NCBI RefSeq assembly: GCF_018332695.1
Contig: NZ_BOQN01000049.1
Span: forward strand, 124,001-188,000
Origin: Paractinoplanes toevensis
GTDB taxonomy: Bacteria; Actinomycetota; Actinomycetes; Mycobacteriales; Micromonosporaceae
DNA: 64,000 nt
Direction of reading: 5' to 3'
Below, piece by piece: positions 8,536 to 16,381 of this stretch. The notes below the pieces were generated by a model, which was not told the origin of the DNA, ran no database searches, and saw only the letters and a list, made by a program, of their open reading frames with translations. A program made the translations under genes and the position numbers. Position 1 is the first letter of the stretch, and the number at the start of each line of letters is the position of its first letter.

Positions 8536-8839
8536 CGGATTCCCGCACCGGAATCTTCAGGGTCAGTACGCCGTTGTCGTAGCGGCAGTCGACCCGGTCG
8601 CAGTCCAGCGCGTCGGCGAGGAGCACCTGCCGGCTGTCCGGGCCGGTCTGGCCCTCGGCACGCTGGGCCCGCACCGTCAGGCCCTCGTCGTCGGAGCTGA
8701 TGTCGATGCCGGCCGGGTTGACGCCGGGCAGGTCGATGTCGATGTGAAACGTATCGTCGATCCGGTAGGCGTCGAAGCGGGCGCCTGAGCTACGGCCGGC
8801 GGTGTCGAGGACGCGCACGTTCGCGGCACGAAGCAACAT
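8504..8839 (-). CDS. Small heat-shock protein, Hsp20/alpha-crystallin family
   Basis: This 111-residue cytosolic holdase consists almost entirely of an alpha-crystallin domain. FDAYRIDDTFHIDIDLPGV begins the domain (about residues 22-40), and YDNGVLTLKIPV (about 87-98) is the hallmark late strand. The N-terminal arm and C-terminal tail are both short, and no IxI assembly motif is visible at the end, so large oligomers may not form. Family members bind unfolding proteins without ATP. The gene is monocistronic. Its 3' end lies inside the last codons of the convergent CBM6 gene, so the two mRNAs are complementary over 32 bases. Confidence 0.85.
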   Translation of the reverse strand: MLLRAANVRVLDTAGRSSGARFDAYRIDDTFHIDIDLPGVNPAGIDISSDDEGLTVRAQRAEGQTGPDSRQVLLADALDCDRVDCRYDNGVLTLKIPVRESVSAGTAASSD

Positions 8840-8930
8840 GGGTGGTTCCTCCAGCGGGATGCAAACCTGAGCCTTGTGAGCTCACGTCTACTCAATCGAG
8901 AATCTCGCTGTGGAATTCCCTCATATAAGT

Positions 8931-8958
8931 GTGGGGCGGGCAACGTGGCCCGCCCCAC
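8931..8958 (-). terminator. Strong hairpin terminator of the S53 protease gene
   Basis: A perfect 11-bp stem, GTGGGGCGGGC / GCCCGCCCCAC, encloses a 6-base loop (AACGTG). It sits 41 bases past the protease stop codon and upstream of hsp20, which is on the same strand. No T-run follows, as is usual for actinobacterial terminators. Confidence 0.75.
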
Positions 8959-8998
8959 ATCGATTTCCTGCGTGTTACGTGAATTACTTGAACGCTGC

Positions 8999-10942
8999 TT
9001 ACTTAAAGAAGCCAGGCCCGGGGACGCCGACGCCGGTCTCGGCGTCGTAGCCGCGGGTGCTGTGAATGGTCGTCGTCTGCACGTCGACCGTCTGCAGCAG
9101 GAACTGCCGGCCGTCCGACGCGTCCTCGCCGTTCACGAAGTTCGTCCGGACCTGCAGCACCGGCTTCTTCGGCGCGGTGACGTCGGTGATCGCCGCCGTA
9201 CCGGCCTTGCGGTAGTAGGCCGGGTTGGCGAAGCCGACGGGGTGGTGCGCCTTCTGGCTCTGCACCGCCTGGAGGCCCGCGAGCAGCGGCGACGCCAGGC
9301 TGGTGCCACCGATGCGGTACTCGTCGTAGTACGTGCCGTCGGTGAACTCCTGGGTCTGACCGACGATGAAGCCGGTGTTCGGGTCGCCCGGCATCGAGAT
9401 GTCCGGGACGGTCCGCATCCGGGTCGCCCCGAAGTACTTCGAGATCGAGTCCGGCACGACGCCACGCTGGTAGAACGGCTGCCCGAACAGGATGCTCGTG
9501 CCACCGCCGCCACCGGACGAGTAGGCCGGCGCCTCCCACGTCTTCCCGTCCGCGGAGAGCGGCGAGTACGCGGTCTGCCAGCCGTGCTCCCACACCCGCT
9601 TGCCGTGCTTGTCGATGCCGACGCTGGTGCCGCCGACCCCGGTCACGTACGGCAGGTCGGCCGGGAAGTCGACCGTCTTCGCCTCGGGCACGGTGCCGCC
9701 CTGCGTCTCGTCACCGGCGTCGCCGCTGGAGAAGTCCACGGTGATGCCGGTCAGCGCCGCCTCCAGCGAGAACTGCTGGTAGAAGTCGATGTACTCCTGG
9801 CCCAGGTCCGCCACCTTGTCGGTGCCGGTGCCCCACGAGTTGGTCACGATGTCGGCCACGTGGTTGTCGATCGTGGTGGCCCACGCCTCGTCGAGGCCCG
9901 TCGAGCAGTCGGCACCGCCCACGTAGACGACCTTCGCGCCCGGCGCCATCGAGTGCACGGCCTCGATGTCGAGGGTCTCCTCGCCGTACCATCCGGCGCC
10001 GCCGCACTCGTCCACCAGGTCGTAGCCGTCCGGGGCCGGGGTGATCTGGGAGAACTGCTGCCGGCCGAACGCGGGCAGGCCGTGCTTGCGGTTGTACTTC
10101 GCGAGGTCGGCCGCGATCGTCGGCGAGGCGAACGCGTCGGTGACCGCCACGGTCACGCCACGTCCGTCGACGCCCCGCTTGATCAGATCGCTTACGCCGT
10201 ACGCCGATTGGTATTGCTTGGGTTGGTAACCGCAGACCACGTACGGCTGCTTCTTGCCGTTGGCGGACGGCTGCGCCGTCGCGGTCTTCTCGCCGTAGTA
10301 GGACGAGCAGGGCTTGCCCGCCCGGAAGCCGGTGTCCGGGCCCGGCAGGGTGTCGCCCGGGGTCTTGAGCGCCTGGCCCTGGTCGAGTCCGAGCACCCCG
10401 GAGACCACACCGAGCACCGCCGAGGGGGTGTTCTCCGGCAGGGAGAGCTCGGTGCTGTTCGCGTGCACGGTCTTGCCCTGGTACGAGTAGTTCTTCACGG
10501 TCGTACCGAAAATCTTGTTGATCTGCGCGGTGCTGCCGGACGCCTCGACATACATCCCGCCGAGGGTGTCCCGCAGGGCGAAGCCCTGCCCCTTGAGCCA
10601 GGTGCGGACCGAGTCGACATCGGACTGAGCGGGCGCGTACTGGGCCTTGAAGTCGGCCGTCGTGAGCCACTTTCCGTAGCTCGCGCTCGACGGGTCGGAG
10701 ATCTTGGCCAGGGTGGCTTCGGCGGCCGCACTGTCGCGCAGCTTGAGCAGAATGCCGAAGGAGATGGACTCAGCGGCCGCCGGTGCGCTGCCGGTGGCCT
10801 TGGCCCGGGCCAGCCAGCGTGGCTGACTGCCACTGAGGGCGTGCCGTCCGGGGCGGGGCGCGGCGGTGGCCGGGCCCGCTCCGAGGACAGAGGCGGCGGC
10901 GGTGCCGAGTGCGACAACCATCGCCAGCGTTCTTGACTTCAC
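8999..10942 (-). CDS. Secreted S53 family peptidase (sedolisin/kumamolisin type)
   Basis: This 647-residue acid serine-carboxyl protease is exported by a Sec-type signal peptide (LAMVVALGTAAASVLGAG, then an AxA cleavage site). A pro-kumamolisin domain spans about residues 55-185 and would be removed on activation. The catalytic residues are visible: Glu321 and Asp325 in GEETLDIE, the oxyanion Asp408 in SSGDAGD, and the nucleophile Ser548 in GGTSLASP. I chose GTG 10942 because GGAGGC lies a few bases upstream and the signal peptide begins there. An in-frame upstream start at 10999 would place 19 residues inside the promoter region. It is monocistronic, with a promoter-like element upstream and a hairpin downstream. 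Confidence 0.9.
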   Translation of the reverse strand: MKSRTLAMVVALGTAAASVLGAGPATAAPRPGRHALSGSQPRWLARAKATGSAPAAAESISFGILLKLRDSAAAEATLAKISDPSSASYGKWLTTADFKAQYAPAQSDVDSVRTWLKGQGFALRDTLGGMYVEASGSTAQINKIFGTTVKNYSYQGKTVHANSTELSLPENTPSAVLGVVSGVLGLDQGQALKTPGDTLPGPDTGFRAGKPCSSYYGEKTATAQPSANGKKQPYVVCGYQPKQYQSAYGVSDLIKRGVDGRGVTVAVTDAFASPTIAADLAKYNRKHGLPAFGRQQFSQITPAPDGYDLVDECGGAGWYGEETLDIEAVHSMAPGAKVVYVGGADCSTGLDEAWATTIDNHVADIVTNSWGTGTDKVADLGQEYIDFYQQFSLEAALTGITVDFSSGDAGDETQGGTVPEAKTVDFPADLPYVTGVGGTSVGIDKHGKRVWEHGWQTAYSPLSADGKTWEAPAYSSGGGGGTSILFGQPFYQRGVVPDSISKYFGATRMRTVPDISMPGDPNTGFIVGQTQEFTDGTYYDEYRIGGTSLASPLLAGLQAVQSQKAHHPVGFANPAYYRKAGTAAITDVTAPKKPVLQVRTNFVNGEDASDGRQFLLQTVDVQTTTIHSTRGYDAETGVGVPGPGFFK

Positions 10943-10969
10943 TGTGCCTCCAAATGGATGAACCTCCCC

Positions 10970-10999
10970 ACATAACGCCGATCGATGTTCATCGGTCAA
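10970..10999 (-). promoter_or_regulatory. Sigma70-like promoter of the S53 protease gene
   Basis: Read on the minus strand, TTGACC (10999-10994) and TTATGT (10975-10970) are separated by 18 bases in an AT-rich patch. The predicted start of transcription is near 10963, about 20 bases ahead of the GTG codon. A GGAGGC ribosome-binding site lies at 10951-10946. Confidence 0.45.
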
Positions 11000-11070
11000 T
11001 ACTCATACGAAGAAATTTCTGTTGCATAGATAGATATCTTCCCAGCTCAGAGCCTCTTTGCTGGGGGCGG

Positions 11071-11853
11071 TCAGCTGGTGCCGAAGGCGTGGCGGAAGCG
11101 GTCCAGCGCCTGTTCCGGTTGGTCCGATGCCCAGCCTTCCAGCCCCACCACGCCGGAGTAGTTGAGCCGGCGGAGGGCGGCGGCGATGGCGGGGTAGTGG
11201 ATTTCGCCGGTGCCGGGTTCGTGTCTGCCCGGCACGTCGGCGACCTGGATTTCACCGACGAACGGCAGGGCGCGTTCGACGAGCTGGATGAGGTTACCTT
11301 CGCCGATCTGGGCGTGATAGAGGTCCAGGTTCATGCGTACGTGCGGGCTGCCGACGGCTTCGACCAGGGCCATCGTGTCGGCGGCCGTCGCGAACGGGGT
11401 GCCGGGATGGTCGACGGCGGTGTTGAGGTTCTCCAGCGTGAACACGCGGCCGGCGCGTTCGCCCAGCTCGGCGAGGCGGCTGAGGGTCCGCGCCGCGGTG
11501 AGCCACATCGCCGGTGTCACGACGGCGGCGGGGAGGACGGGCAGTCCCTGATCGTCCAGGCCGGTGCCGTGGACATTGAGGCGCGGGCAGTCGAGACGCT
11601 CGGCGACCTGCAGGGACAGCTGCGCGGTGCGCAGTAGCTCGTCGGCGCCGGCCGGGTCGGCGAGGGTGCCGCGCAGGTAGCCGGTCATGGACGAGAAGGT
11701 GGCGCCGGTTCCGGCGAGGGCGTCGATGTCTTTACCGGCCCAGTTCCACATCTCGACCTCGAAGCCGAGGCAGGCGATGCGCCGGACACGTTCCGGGAAC
11801 GGCAGGTCGAGGAACATCATCTCGGCGCAGACCGCCAGCCGGTAGCCGCTCAC
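11071..11853 (-). CDS. Hydroxypyruvate-isomerase-like TIM-barrel sugar isomerase/epimerase
   Basis: This 260-residue protein is a xylose-isomerase-like TIM barrel, closest in motifs to hydroxypyruvate isomerases. These share a metal-binding core and a C-terminal stretch like IQVADVPGRHEPGTGEIHYP (about residues 195-214), followed by the GVVGLEGW strand. The family interconverts hydroxypyruvate and tartronate semialdehyde or epimerises ketoses. The GTG start overlaps the stop of the upstream dehydrogenase as GTGA, so the two are translationally coupled. Paired with a Gfo/Idh/MocA dehydrogenase under a LacI regulator, a role in sugar or inositol breakdown is likely. The exact substrate is not evident. 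Confidence 0.8.
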   Translation of the reverse strand: MSGYRLAVCAEMMFLDLPFPERVRRIACLGFEVEMWNWAGKDIDALAGTGATFSSMTGYLRGTLADPAGADELLRTAQLSLQVAERLDCPRLNVHGTGLDDQGLPVLPAAVVTPAMWLTAARTLSRLAELGERAGRVFTLENLNTAVDHPGTPFATAADTMALVEAVGSPHVRMNLDLYHAQIGEGNLIQLVERALPFVGEIQVADVPGRHEPGTGEIHYPAIAAALRRLNYSGVVGLEGWASDQPEQALDRFRHAFGTS

Positions 11854-12869
11854 CTGGCCACCTCGTCGATCCGGACCGGGCGACCGGCGCGTACCGATTC
11901 GGCGGCGGCCAGGGCGATTTCGAGGGCGGCGCGGGCGTCCTCGCCGGTTACCCGGGGCGGGGTTCCGGTGCGGACGGCGTCGACGAACGCGGCGAGCTCG
12001 GCGGTGTAGGCACCGGCGAACAGCTCCTGGTCGCCACGGACGGTCTCGGTGATTCGGCCCGCGGCGCCGGAGAAGGTCATGGTGCTGCGGCGGCCGTCGC
12101 CCAGGGTGGTCATGCCGCCCGGGCCGAACACCTCGCCGCGCACGTCGTATCCGTAGGCGGCCTCGAAGCACCCCTCCGCAATGCCGACGGCGCCGTTGTC
12201 GAAACGCACCGTGACCACGGCCGTGTCGAGCAGGCCCCGATCGCGCCAGTCCGGCTCGACCAGCGCGTCGGCGACCGCGTACACCTCGACGGCCTTCGCG
12301 CCCGGATTGAGGAACCGCAGCGTGTCGAAGTCATGGATCAACGTCTCGAGGAAGATGGTGTCCGGTGCTACCCGCGCCGGGTCGAAGCCGCCCGGATCCC
12401 GCGTCAGCGACCGCAGCAGCCGCGGCGCGCCGATCTGCCCCGCCTCCAGCAGCGCCCGGGCGGCCTGCCAGTCCGGCGCGAACCGCCGGTTGAACCCCAC
12501 CTGCAGCGCCACCCCGGCGGCCCGGGCGGCGTCGATGGCCCGCTCCGCGTCGGTCAGGCTCAGCGCCATCGGCTTTTCACAGAACACGCTTTTGCCGGCT
12601 TCCGCCGCCGCGACGATCAGGCCGGCGTGGAACCGTGCCGGGGCGGCGATCAGCACCGCTTCGACGTCCGGGTCAGCCCACACCTGCGCCGCATCGGTGT
12701 AGGAGCGGTCGGCGTGCAGGGCGCCGGCCAGGGCGTCGGCCGCGCCCGGCGCGGGGTCGGCGACTGCGACCAGGTGGGCGCTCGGCAGGCGCCGGCTCAC
12801 CGTCGCACCGTGGAACGACCCCATCCGCCCCGACCCGATCAACGCCATGCCGAGGAAATCGGCCGTCAT
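11850..12869 (-). CDS. Gfo/Idh/MocA family NAD(P)-dependent dehydrogenase
   Basis: The protein has 339 residues. An N-terminal Rossmann fold carries the dinucleotide motif GSGRMGSFHG (about residues 12-21), the family signature EKPMALS (about 97) holds the catalytic Lys of the EKP motif, and a C-terminal GFO/IDH substrate domain follows. Members oxidise inositols, sugar alcohols or sugar derivatives in the cytosol. It is the first gene of a two-gene operon with the isomerase-like gene and is transcribed away from a LacI regulator, with two identical operators between them. GVALQVGFNRRF resembles the inositol-2-dehydrogenase group, but I would not fix the substrate. Confidence 0.88.
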   Translation of the reverse strand: MTADFLGMALIGSGRMGSFHGATVSRRLPSAHLVAVADPAPGAADALAGALHADRSYTDAAQVWADPDVEAVLIAAPARFHAGLIVAAAEAGKSVFCEKPMALSLTDAERAIDAARAAGVALQVGFNRRFAPDWQAARALLEAGQIGAPRLLRSLTRDPGGFDPARVAPDTIFLETLIHDFDTLRFLNPGAKAVEVYAVADALVEPDWRDRGLLDTAVVTVRFDNGAVGIAEGCFEAAYGYDVRGEVFGPGGMTTLGDGRRSTMTFSGAAGRITETVRGDQELFAGAYTAELAAFVDAVRTGTPPRVTGEDARAALEIALAAAESVRAGRPVRIDEVAR

Positions 12870-12885
12870 GAACTCGCCCTTCTAC

Positions 12886-12956
12886 TGGAACGTTCCATAG
12901 AACGAGCGTGGGCCACCTGAGGTGGTGACGTCAAGACGTGAGGCTGGAACGTTCCA
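12886..12956. promoter_or_regulatory. Twin LacI-family operators TGGAACGTTCCA
   Basis: The perfect 12-base palindrome TGGAACGTTCCA occurs twice, at 12886-12897 and 12945-12956, with centres 59 bases apart. Both lie between the dehydrogenase (start 12869, minus) and the LacI gene (start 12980, plus). One copy sits next to each gene's start, so the regulator probably represses both its own gene and the operon, perhaps by looping. Confidence 0.8.
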
Positions 12957-12979
12957 GAGTCTGCGACTAGGCTGGGCCG

Positions 12980-13981
12980 GTGCGGAGTACCGGGCCCAGG
13001 TCGACCCTCGCCGACGTGGCGGCGCGAGCGGGTGTGTCCAAGTCGTTGGTGTCGCTGGTGATGCGCAACGAACCGGGCGCAAGCGCCGAGACCCGCCGCC
13101 GGGTTCTGGACGCCGCCGACGAGCTGGGCTATCACCCGGACAGAGGGGCGCGGCTGCTACGCAGCGGCCGCAGCCGCCTACTCGGGGTCGTGTTCGGCAT
13201 CCAACACGCTTTCCACGCCGATCTGGTCACGGCTCTCTACACCGCGGCCCGCGAGACCGGCTATGAACTGGCACTGAGCGCGGTCACACCGGACCGCGAC
13301 GAGACGGAAGCGACCGCCGGTCTGCTGCAGGACCGCTGCGAAGCGCTGATCCTGCTCGGTCCGCAAACGCCCACGGCGAGCCTGGCTCGGCTGGCCACCC
13401 GGCTACCCGTCGTCGTGCTGGCCCGGGGCGTTCGAGGCGCGGCCGTTGACGTCGTCCATACCGCCGACGCCGACGGGCTGCACCAGGCCGTCGACCACCT
13501 GGTCCAGCTCGGACACCGCAGCATCGCCCATATCGACGGCGGGCACGCGCCCGGCGCCGCGCAGCGACGCCGCGGCTACCGCGACGCCATGTGCCGCCAC
13601 GCCCTGGACCGGCACACAAGGATCATCCGGGGCGGCCTCACCGAAGAAGACGGCGCGGCCGCGGCCCGGGCGCTCCTGGCCGATCCGCCGACCGCCGTCA
13701 CCGTGTTCAACGACCGCTGCGCCACCGGCGTCCTCGACGTCCTCGCTCACCACGGACTGAAAGTGCCCGACGACGTCAGCGTCGTCGGTTACGACGACAG
13801 CCGGCTGGCCCGGCTGGCTCACGTCAACCTCACCACGATCGCCCAGGACACCGCGACCATGACCAGACTCGCCGTCGCCCGGGCGATCGACCGGGTCGAA
13901 GGGTCCACGATCACCCACCGAGACGTCGTCCCGCCGCATCTCGTCGTCCGAAGCACCACCGGACCGCCGACTTCACCATGA
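12980..13981 (+). CDS. LacI-family transcriptional regulator of the adjacent sugar/inositol operon
   Basis: This 333-residue regulator has an N-terminal helix-turn-helix (TLADVAARAGVSKSLVSLVM, about residues 9-28), a hinge helix region near ARLLRSGRSRLLG, and a periplasmic-binding-protein-like effector domain ending in FNDRCATGVLDVL and DVSVVGYDDS motifs. The HTH reads KSLVS where most members have RATVS. GTG 12980 gives the usual N-terminal length. It is divergent from the isomerase/dehydrogenase operon, and two TGGAACGTTCCA palindromes in the 110-base gap are its likely targets. The inducer is probably the pathway's sugar or inositol, which I cannot name. Confidence 0.88.
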   Translation: MRSTGPRSTLADVAARAGVSKSLVSLVMRNEPGASAETRRRVLDAADELGYHPDRGARLLRSGRSRLLGVVFGIQHAFHADLVTALYTAARETGYELALSAVTPDRDETEATAGLLQDRCEALILLGPQTPTASLARLATRLPVVVLARGVRGAAVDVVHTADADGLHQAVDHLVQLGHRSIAHIDGGHAPGAAQRRRGYRDAMCRHALDRHTRIIRGGLTEEDGAAAARALLADPPTAVTVFNDRCATGVLDVLAHHGLKVPDDVSVVGYDDSRLARLAHVNLTTIAQDTATMTRLAVARAIDRVEGSTITHRDVVPPHLVVRSTTGPPTSP

Positions 13982-14086
13982 TCAAGAACCCTCGGACGGC
14001 AGAGAATCTCGCATTCGGGGCACCATCAACGTCGTCTGGGTCGGCAAACAACGCCTCATCCGACGCCTACCGAAAGGTTGGCAGTC

Positions 14087-14098
14087 GAACATATGTTC
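14087..14098. promoter_or_regulatory. LexA (SOS) box GAACATATGTTC
   Basis: GAAC-N4-GTTC matches the actinobacterial LexA operator exactly, with a preceding TC that extends one half-site (TCGAAC). It ends four bases before the first possible start codon of dinB, so LexA bound here would block transcription. This predicts DNA-damage induction. Confidence 0.8.
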
Positions 14099-14111
14099 TA
14101 AGATGCTCGGC

Positions 14112-15287
14112 ATGAGCATCCTGCACGCCGACCTCGACGCGTTCTACGCGTCGGTCGAGCAGCGTGACGACCCCGCCCTGCGCGGGCGCCCGGTGCTCGT
14201 CGGCATGGGGGTGGTGCTGGCGGCGAGCTACGAGGCGAAGGCGTGCGGTGTCCGCACCCCCATGGGCCTCACTCAAGCCCGGGCGCTCTGCCCACGCGCC
14301 GTCGTGGTCCCGCCCCGCATGCGGGCCTACAGCGCGGCGAGCAAAGCCGTGTTCGAGGTCTTCCGCGACACCACCCCGCTCGTCGAGGGCATCTCGATCG
14401 ACGAGGCCTTCCTCGACGTCACCGGCCTGCGCAAGATCCGCGGTTCGCCGCGGTCGATCGCCGCGGTCCTGCGCGCGCAGGTGCGCGAACGAGTCGGCCT
14501 GCCGATCACCGTGGGAATCGCCGACACCAAGTTCCTGGCCAAGGTCGCCAGCGCGGTCGGTAAGCCGGACGGCCTGCTCGAGGTGCCGCCCGGCACGGAG
14601 CTCGACTTCCTGCATCCGCTGCCGGTCGAGCGACTCTGGGGCGTCGGCCCGGTCACCTCGGCCAAGCTGCGCGAGCACCGGGTCAACACGGTCGGCCACG
14701 TGGCCCGCATCGGCGAGGCCGCCCTGGTCACCATGCTCGGCGTGCACGCCGGCCGGCACCTGCACGCGCTGGCCCACAACCGCGACCCGCGCCGGGTCCG
14801 GGTCGGCCACCGGCGCGGCTCGATCGGGTCGCAGTGCGCGCTGGGCCGCCGCCCCCGCCCGTTCGCCGAGATCGACGCGACCCTGGCCGCCCTGGTCGAC
14901 CGGGTCACCCGCCGCATGCGCGGCGCCAACCGGGCCGGCCGCACGGTGACGCTGCGCCTGCGCTTCGACGACTTCGGCCGGGCCACCCGATCCCGCAGCC
15001 TGCTGAAGGCGACGATGCAGACCCGGGCAGTCCTGGAGACGGCCCGGGCCCTGCTGGCCGAGGCCCGCCCGCTGATCGAGACCCGCGGCCTGACCCTGGT
15101 CGGCGTGGCGGTCAGCAACCTGGACACCGACGCCAACATCCAGCCGTCCCTGTTCGACGAACTGTCCGACGACGGCCTCGACGTGGCGATGGACGCGGTC
15201 CGCGACCGTTTCGGCTCCACCGCCCTGTCCCGGGCCGCTTCCCTGGGCCGCACCCTGAACCCATCGGTCCCGATCCTCCCGGACTGA
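14112..15287 (+). CDS. dinB: DNA polymerase IV (Y-family, DinB)
   Basis: This 391-residue translesion polymerase has a palm domain with ILHADLDAFYASVEQ (the first catalytic Asp and the steric-gate region) at the N-terminus and GISIDEAFLDVTG (second Asp-Glu pair) near residue 100. It continues with a helix-hairpin-helix thumb region (WGVGPVTSAKL) and a little-finger domain. No obvious C-terminal beta-clamp motif stands out beyond QPSLFDEL near residue 340. The start could be ATG 14103 or 14112, neither with a clear ribosome-binding site. I prefer 14112, where family similarity begins. A short leader next to the LexA box is likely. Confidence 0.92.
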   Translation: MSILHADLDAFYASVEQRDDPALRGRPVLVGMGVVLAASYEAKACGVRTPMGLTQARALCPRAVVVPPRMRAYSAASKAVFEVFRDTTPLVEGISIDEAFLDVTGLRKIRGSPRSIAAVLRAQVRERVGLPITVGIADTKFLAKVASAVGKPDGLLEVPPGTELDFLHPLPVERLWGVGPVTSAKLREHRVNTVGHVARIGEAALVTMLGVHAGRHLHALAHNRDPRRVRVGHRRGSIGSQCALGRRPRPFAEIDATLAALVDRVTRRMRGANRAGRTVTLRLRFDDFGRATRSRSLLKATMQTRAVLETARALLAEARPLIETRGLTLVGVAVSNLDTDANIQPSLFDELSDDGLDVAMDAVRDRFGSTALSRAASLGRTLNPSVPILPD

Positions 15288-15288
15288 C

Positions 15289-15321
15289 ACCGGGCTTCCC
15301 GGTCCGCTCACGCTCATTTTT
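15289..15321 (+). terminator. Possible terminator after dinB
   Basis: A 6-bp stem with a 3-base loop (ACCGGG CTT CCCGGT) starts just after the dinB stop and is followed 13 bases later by TTTTT. The stem is short. The rest of the gap up to 15493 shows no gene. Confidence 0.35.
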
Positions 15322-15493
15322 CGGTACGGCGTCGGACCGGTCCCGTGACACGCGGTCCCGCTGAGCGAGACTCACCCTCCGAGCGCCCGCATCCGGGCGG
15401 ACCCGACCCAAGCGCCGGCCCACCACCCGCCTGCGGCGGGGCCCTTTCACCGCCCGCGCCGGCTTCCGCTTCTGCCGGCCTCGTCCCCCCGGG

Positions 15494-15922
15494 TCAGTCG
15501 GTGGGGGTCAGCCCGGTCGAGGCGCGGAACGAGCCGTCCATCTCGAACGGCACCGACTCGTGCTCGTGGGTCACCAGCCAGCGGCCGTCGATGCGGCGCA
15601 GGCCCAGCGTTACCCGGAACCACAGGGTGAAGCTGTCGGTCGCGCCGCGCGGCACCGCGGTCAGGCTGTCGAGGCTGGTCGCGAAGGCCACGTCGCCATC
15701 GGTGGTGATCTCCAACCGGGTGACCTCGCGGCGCGGCGGTGCCTCGAAGGTGGCGATCCAGGCCGCCAGCGGGGCCGGGTCGCGGGCGTCACCGGGCTGT
15801 TGCAGCGGCGGGGCGAGGGTGTATTCGACGAAGCTGGGCGCGTAGTACGACAGGATGGCCCTGGCGTCACCTTTCTGCAGCAGCGCGGCCTTGCCCTCGA
15901 TGACTTCCCGGATCTCGTCCAT
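15494..15922 (-). CDS. SnoaL/NTF2-like protein (DUF4440-type fold)
   Basis: This 142-residue protein has the NTF2-like cone fold pattern. An N-terminal helix (MDEIREVIEGKAALLQKGD) leads into a strand with FVEYTLAPP. A middle strand pair (VTRLEITTDGDVAFATS) and a final sheet (FTLWFRVTLGLRRIDGRWLV, then THEHESVPFEM) follow, with the conserved HEH typical of stand-alone SnoaL-like proteins. These bind small hydrophobic ligands or act as small isomerases, and the role here is unknown. The gene is divergent from the DGPF/ECF42 operon and has a mirror-image promoter element, which suggests it belongs to that sigma factor's regulon. Confidence 0.75.
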   Translation of the reverse strand: MDEIREVIEGKAALLQKGDARAILSYYAPSFVEYTLAPPLQQPGDARDPAPLAAWIATFEAPPRREVTRLEITTDGDVAFATSLDSLTAVPRGATDSFTLWFRVTLGLRRIDGRWLVTHEHESVPFEMDGSFRASTGLTPTD

Positions 15923-15936
15923 GACGGGTCCTACCT

Positions 15937-15999
15937 TTCTCTCTTTCCCGGGATGTCGAAGCCGGGCCGGGCAGTTTCGACGTCCCGGGAAAGAGAGAA
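15937..15999. promoter_or_regulatory. Mirror-image divergent promoter, ECF42-like in both directions
   Basis: Two 24-base arms (15937-15960 and 15976-15999) form an inverted repeat with one mismatch around a 15-base centre. On the plus strand TGTCGA (15954-15959) is followed after 18 bases by CGA (15978-15980). On the minus strand CGTCGA (15982-15977) is followed after 18 bases by CGA (15958-15956). As I recall, TGTCGA (-35) and CGA (-10) are the reported ECF42 promoter elements. Each arm also supplies the purine-rich AAAGAGAGAA leader of its gene. Confidence 0.65.
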
Positions 16000-16009
16000 G
16001 GAGAGAAGC

Positions 16010-16381
16010 ATGAAATACCTGATCCTGATCCAGTCGAACCCGCAGTCGCTGGCCGTCTGGGAGACGCTGACCGATCAGCAGCGGATCGACTTCGGCCGCG
16101 GTCACCGGCGGCTGACCGAGGAGATGGGGGAGGCCGGGGTGCTGGTGGTCAGCGAAGGCCTGGGCGACCCGGCCCTGGCCACCCAGGTCTCGGTGCGGGA
16201 CGGGAAGACGATCACCTCCGACGGACCGTACGCCGAGGTCAAGGAGCATCTGGCCGGCTTCTACCTGATCGACGTCGCGGATCTCGACGAGGCGGTCGCA
16301 TGGGCCGCGAAGGCACCGGACGCCGCCTACACCCGGGTCGAGGTGCGCCCGATCCTCGACATGAGCACATGGGACCTGTGA
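16010..16381 (+). CDS. DGPF/YciI-like protein associated with an ECF42 sigma factor
   Basis: This 123-residue protein has the DGPF domain, a YciI-like ferredoxin fold. MKYLILIQSN is the first strand, TDGK-type text is replaced here by GKTITSDGPYAEVKEHLAGF carrying the defining DGPY/DGPF motif (about residues 65-84), and AAKAPDAAYTRVEVRPI forms the closing strand. DGPF proteins are typically encoded next to ECF42 sigma factors, in whose regulons they lie; their biochemical role is unknown. GAAGGAG precedes the ATG. The stop overlaps the sigma factor's start as GTGA, so the two proteins are made in step. Confidence 0.85.
   Translation: MKYLILIQSNPQSLAVWETLTDQQRIDFGRGHRRLTEEMGEAGVLVVSEGLGDPALATQVSVRDGKTITSDGPYAEVKEHLAGFYLIDVADLDEAVAWAAKAPDAAYTRVEVRPILDMSTWDL

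Noticed and set aside
8876..10936. Long open frame on the plus strand across the S53 peptidase gene
   Set aside because: It is a GC-bias shadow of the minus-strand gene, with Val/Arg/Gly/Asp-rich sequence and no domain; the minus strand has a signal peptide and a full catalytic set.
16300..16377. Longer N-terminus for the ECF sigma factor from an upstream in-frame ATG
   Set aside because: It would overlap the DGPF coding sequence by about 80 bases and lacks sigma similarity; the GTGA overlap start fits the family's N-terminus.
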